From the NCBI GenBank assembly GCA_023419095.1, contig JAEZYN010000122.1, positions 1-9,514 on the forward strand: a stretch of 9,514 bases of DNA, written 5' to 3'. The position numbers were made by a program, and so were the translations under genes. The stretch is from Bacteroidota bacterium. GTDB lineage: Bacteria > Bacteroidota > Bacteroidia > Flavobacteriales > Weeksellaceae. Of this stretch, positions 7,380 to 9,514 are shown piece by piece (the first letter of the stretch is position 1; every line of letters begins with the position of its first letter). The notes under the pieces are model-generated. The model was not told the origin of the DNA and did no database searches. It was given only the letters and a program-made list of their open reading frames with translations.

Positions 7380-7387
7380 CGAAAATA
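7380..7387 (-). promoter_or_regulatory. Possible -7 promoter box for hppA (TATTTTCG)
   Basis: On the minus strand TATTTTCG matches seven of eight positions of TAnnTTTG and lies about 48 bases upstream of the hppA ATG, downstream of the ppa terminator. A T-rich stretch precedes it, but no clear TTTG is seen at the -33 spacing. The terminator placement means hppA needs its own promoter in this 90-base gap; this is the best candidate seen. Confidence 0.3.
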
Positions 7388-7422
7388 CAATTTTTTTTTA
7401 AAATGGCACCTTTAAACAAAAC

Positions 7423-7451
7423 AAAAGACAGGCTTCAAAAACCTGTCTTTT
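7423..7451 (-). terminator. Rho-independent terminator of ppa
   Basis: Arms AAAAGACAGG (7423-7432) and CCTGTCTTTT (7442-7451) are perfectly complementary around a 9-base loop. On the minus strand the stem ends in TTTT and continues into GTTTTGTTT, 24 bases past the ppa stop. It separates the ppa transcript from hppA. The symmetric A/T arms could also stop plus-strand transcription, but no plus-strand gene ends here. Confidence 0.85.
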
Positions 7452-7474
7452 ATCTTGTTACATCTTCGAGAATT

Positions 7475-8086
7475 TTAGCCGCCAAACTTGTTTGCGTAGT
7501 CCCGTTGTGAAGCAGCGATCACTTTTTTAGCATGCTCAGCACCGTAAACGTCCTGAATCCGGCATTTTGCAGGCTCATCCGGCAGGTTTTTGTAGGTCAG
7601 GAAGTAATGCATCAGACGCTTCACTTCGGCCTGCGGCAACTCAAGAATGTCGCGGAAATGTCCGAAAGCGTGATCGCCTTTCATTACAGCCACTATTTTG
7701 TCATCGGCTTCGCCTTTATCGATCATCTTGAAACCACCGATTGGGATAGCTTCCATCAACATTCCACCCGCGTGGATGTTATGCGAACTGAGCACACAGA
7801 TATCTAACGGATCCAAATCGCCCATCGTCACATCTTCTGCACCACTTTCCAGCGCAAGTTTCAGAACTTCATCATGGCAATAGGTACGCGGAATAAATCC
7901 GTAAAGTGCGGGAATAATATTGGAAAACTGCTGCGGGCGGTCAACTTTCAAATAACCGCTTTGCTTGTCAATTTCATATTTGATGGTGTCGCTCGGTACT
8001 ATTTCCACGAAGACATTTACAACATCGGGCACCTCCGTTCCGGCGGAAATACCGTGCCAAGGATGTGCTTTAAAATTTGGTATCAT
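7475..8086 (-). CDS. ppa: Soluble family I inorganic pyrophosphatase
   Basis: The product is a 203-residue cytoplasmic enzyme hydrolysing PPi to two phosphates. AHPWHGI at 7-13, YEIDKQSGYLKVDRPQQFSN at 37-56, LYGFIPRTYC at 61-70, DPLDICVLS at 92-100, GGFKMIDKGEADDKIVAV at 117-134 and HYFLTYK at 140-146 follow the family I layout. From memory it most resembles the AHPWHG-starting subtype found in Chlamydiae. The metal-binding motif reads D90-L-D92-P-L-D95: all three Asp are kept but the usual small residue after the first (DGDPLD) is Leu, so a strict pattern search could miss it. D128, D129 and K130 supply further active-site residues. The start ATG is 9 bases after the upstream gene's stop, implying co-transcription; a strong terminator follows. 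A membrane pyrophosphatase gene lies immediately downstream. Confidence 0.95.
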   Translation of the reverse strand: MIPNFKAHPWHGISAGTEVPDVVNVFVEIVPSDTIKYEIDKQSGYLKVDRPQQFSNIIPALYGFIPRTYCHDEVLKLALESGAEDVTMGDLDPLDICVLSSHNIHAGGMLMEAIPIGGFKMIDKGEADDKIVAVMKGDHAFGHFRDILELPQAEVKRLMHYFLTYKNLPDEPAKCRIQDVYGAEHAKKVIAASQRDYANKFGG

Positions 8087-8095
8087 TTCTTATTT

Positions 8096-8635
8096 TTAGT
8101 TTACTATTAAATGTTCTTTCCTTAATTCATCAATCGTCTGTGCCACGAAATCTTCGCTGTTCATATAATTCATGAGGAAAACGGTTTTAAATTCATCCAA
8201 AGTGGCATTCGCGCCCAAATCCTCATAAGTTGTGCGCAACAAATGCAGGACGTTCCCTTTTGCACTGACCACATTTTTCCAGGTAGCCTTACTTATATAA
8301 AGCTGCTGGGAAGCATTATAATCAAATTCTTCTGTGATACTTTTCTCAATCAGGAAAACGAATTCATGCGGCGCGAGATTGCGGTCGAATTTTGTCACGA
8401 GGTTTGAAGGTTTAAGCCGCTCGAGAAAAAGCGTAATGCGTTCATAAGCGTTCACGCGCTGTTCGGCACTGCCTTTTACGGTAAGCAGTTTCAGCTCCTT
8501 ATTTTTCAGTTTAATATAGCTGAACACGAACTGGCGAATGAAAACCAAAAAGGGAATCGCGAGCAGAACTGCAAAAACATACGGGAAATAAGGCCAATCA
8601 ATCATTTCAAATATCGAGGTGGCAAAATTACTCAA
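8096..8635 (-). CDS. Small single-pass membrane protein of unknown function
   Basis: The product has 179 residues with one predicted transmembrane helix near 16-39 (YFPYVFAVLLAIPFLVFIRQ), followed by positively charged IKLKNKELKLL, which places the C-terminal part in the cytoplasm by the positive-inside rule. The rest is predicted largely helical: residues 55-80 (EQRVNAYERITLFLERL), then a conserved-looking stretch HEFVFLIEKSITEEFDYNASQQLYISKATWKNV at about 90-122 and an acidic C-terminus. It looks like a conserved Flavobacteriia hypothetical; no enzymatic motif is seen. It lies 9 bases upstream of ppa and is probably co-transcribed with it. The start is uncertain: a TAATTTTG promoter-like box lies inside codons 2-5, so the ATG at 8605 (Met11, giving MIDWPYF and 169 residues) may be the real start. 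Confidence 0.8.
   Translation of the reverse strand: MSNFATSIFEMIDWPYFPYVFAVLLAIPFLVFIRQFVFSYIKLKNKELKLLTVKGSAEQRVNAYERITLFLERLKPSNLVTKFDRNLAPHEFVFLIEKSITEEFDYNASQQLYISKATWKNVVSAKGNVLHLLRTTYEDLGANATLDEFKTVFLMNYMNSEDFVAQTIDELRKEHLIVN
8623..8630 (-). promoter_or_regulatory. Candidate Bacteroidota -7 box (TAATTTTG) inside annotated 5' end
   Basis: TAATTTTG on the minus strand fits TAnnTTTG exactly and is followed by CC, much like the TAAATTTGCGCC box at 2466. It falls within codons 2-5 of the longest frame and 18 bases before the next in-frame ATG at 8605, the same spacing as at the other site. If used, it would drive the membrane-protein/ppa pair independently. A clear -33 box is not seen. Confidence 0.45.
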
Positions 8636-8654
8636 AAAATAAGCTCGGTGAGCT
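8634..8654 (-). terminator. Weak hairpin plus T-run after the methyltransferase gene
   Basis: On the minus strand AGCTC-ACC-GAGCT (8654-8642) is followed by TATTTTTTGA, between the methyltransferase stop (8663) and the next ORF. The stem has only five pairs and a three-base loop, so termination would be partial at best. Its position directly before a promoter-like box is suggestive. Confidence 0.35.
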
Positions 8655-8662
8655 AGAATGCA

Positions 8663-9430
8663 CTAAATCTTTGAGACTTTGAAGATAATTTCGCGCTTGC
8701 CGTCACCCAATGACATTTTGCGCCGTTCTTCCCTGCTGAAATTATCGCGGTAATCAATACGTTCTACTTTAACTTCAGGTCTGCTGACACGTGCAGAAAA
8801 ATCAAGACCGTAGAGGCGCTGCAGGTCTTTTTCGCCATATAATTTAAGTTTTTCTTCTTCTGAATCTGCGCGGCTAGGCTCTTCGATGGTGAACGCCGAA
8901 TCCGGATTCAAAAGTGACAGGAAAAATATCGTTCCAGACGGTTTCAGCACGCGGTAAAGCTCCGTGACGGCCTTTTCTTCATCGGGAACGTGACCCAAAA
9001 CATGTGAACAGATGATATAGTCGAAATGATTATGGGGGAATTTTATATCCGTGATGTCCATTTGCGTCCGTGCAAAATTCGGATTTAAATCAGCGTCGAT
9101 ATACTTTGGATTTGGTAAAAGCTTTTGCTTCAGAACTTCTTCCGGAGCAAAATGTAAAACATGAGGCGAATCCTGAAAGATTTCCGTCTCGTTCTTTAGA
9201 TACAGATACAGAAGCCGCGTCCGTTCGAGCGAGCCACAGTTCGGACAGATTGCATTGTCGCGCGTTTCCAGTCCGTTGCCTTTGCTTAAAAATTTAGAAA
9301 AAGATTGTTCACAGCAAGGGCAATACACGTTGTTGCCGGAAAGTGTGAGTGCTTTTAACTTTCGCAAACTGATGTGCAGCTGCAAGCGTAGTTTCTCAGA
9401 AAATAATTGCCGGTAAATACTTTTAATCAT
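8663..9430 (-). CDS. Zinc-ribbon class I SAM-dependent methyltransferase
   Basis: The product has 255 residues. The N-terminus is basic and amphipathic (1-30). A probable zinc ribbon has C37-x2-C40 (with an extra C39) and C62-PN-C65 followed by GSLERTR. A class I (Methyltransf_11-like) SAM domain spans about 88-175: VLHFAPEE at 91-98 takes the place of the glycine-rich motif I, YIDADLNP at 110-117 is the acidic ribose strand, MDITDIKFP near 124-132 is the adenine contact, FDYIICSHVLGHV at 136-148 is motif IV, and VLKPSG at 151-156 is the post-IV strand. The substrate is unknown. Related zinc-ribbon HFAPE proteins are often found among glycan and cell-surface genes, but the window does not show that here. 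Its ATG overlaps the stop of the upstream gene as ATGA, which implies translational coupling. Confidence 0.88.
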   Translation of the reverse strand: MIKSIYRQLFSEKLRLQLHISLRKLKALTLSGNNVYCPCCEQSFSKFLSKGNGLETRDNAICPNCGSLERTRLLYLYLKNETEIFQDSPHVLHFAPEEVLKQKLLPNPKYIDADLNPNFARTQMDITDIKFPHNHFDYIICSHVLGHVPDEEKAVTELYRVLKPSGTIFFLSLLNPDSAFTIEEPSRADSEEEKLKLYGEKDLQRLYGLDFSARVSRPEVKVERIDYRDNFSREERRKMSLGDGKREIIFKVSKI

Positions 9431-9514
9431 CTCCTGATTTTATTTTTATACAAAAAAGCCTTCCAAAAATAATAAAAATACTCCGTTTTAATGATTTCTT
9501 CCGCGGTGTAAGGC
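9427..9514 (-). CDS. Unrecognised protein, C-terminal fragment (start outside window)
   Basis: On the minus strand a frame open from the right edge encodes 28 residues, PYTAEEIIKTEYFYYFWK then AFLYKNKIRR, ending in TGA at 9429-9427. The stop shares ATGA with the methyltransferase start, the classical four-base coupling overlap. Its helical, aromatic and basic tail looks like real protein. The fragment is too short to identify; a glycosyltransferase or other cell-surface gene is possible from context only. Confidence 0.6.
   Translation of the reverse strand, partial: PYTAEEIIKTEYFYYFWKAFLYKNKIRR

Noticed and set aside
9428..9434. AGGAG next to the methyltransferase ATG as a Shine-Dalgarno site
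   Set aside because: It directly abuts the start codon, far too close for ribosome binding, and forms the last codons of the upstream gene; coupling by ATGA explains initiation better.

Overview
The window looks like chromosome from a member of the Bacteroidota, most likely the class Flavobacteriia (Chryseobacterium/Kaistella-like). The grounds are the protein flavour, AT- and A-rich leaders without Shine-Dalgarno sequences, Bacteroidota-type TAnnTTTG promoter boxes, and a membrane pyrophosphatase fused to an OmpA domain. The genus is an inference. There are no rRNA or tRNA genes, mobile elements, CRISPR arrays or large repeats. Coding density is high and the longest non-coding stretch is 142 bases.

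Left half (1-4515, + strand): five tightly spaced genes that read as one biosynthetic locus. In order they are the C-terminal end of an alpha/beta-hydrolase esterase (cut by the window edge), a conventional ATP-grasp ligase, a GCS2/YbdK-type carboxylate-amine ligase, a class I glutamine-amidotransferase-like protein with an altered nucleophile elbow, and a divergent, probably circularly permuted ATP-grasp protein. Three ATP-dependent carboxylate-amine/thiol ligase-like enzymes sit with one amidase-like and one esterase-like hydrolase. This suggests a pathway that makes, and perhaps trims, a small peptide or amide whose identity the sequence does not reveal. It is the strongest candidate here for an uncharacterised system. 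A perfect palindrome flanked by A and T runs (4541-4580) ends the operon and also serves the converging gene.

Right half (4594-9514, - strand): pyrophosphate metabolism plus accessory genes. Reading with the strand from the right edge there are the last 28 codons of an unrecognised gene, a zinc-ribbon class I methyltransferase overlapping it by ATGA, a small single-pass membrane protein of unknown function, soluble family I inorganic pyrophosphatase (ppa) with its own terminator, and then a separately transcribed membrane pyrophosphatase (hppA) of 912 residues. The hppA product has a periplasmic OmpA-like peptidoglycan-binding domain at its C-terminus. Soluble and ion-pumping pyrophosphatases therefore lie next to each other. 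The pump has the K+-dependent signature, but its ion-gate glutamate is not at either of the two commonest positions; a glutamate is present instead in an earlier transmembrane helix.
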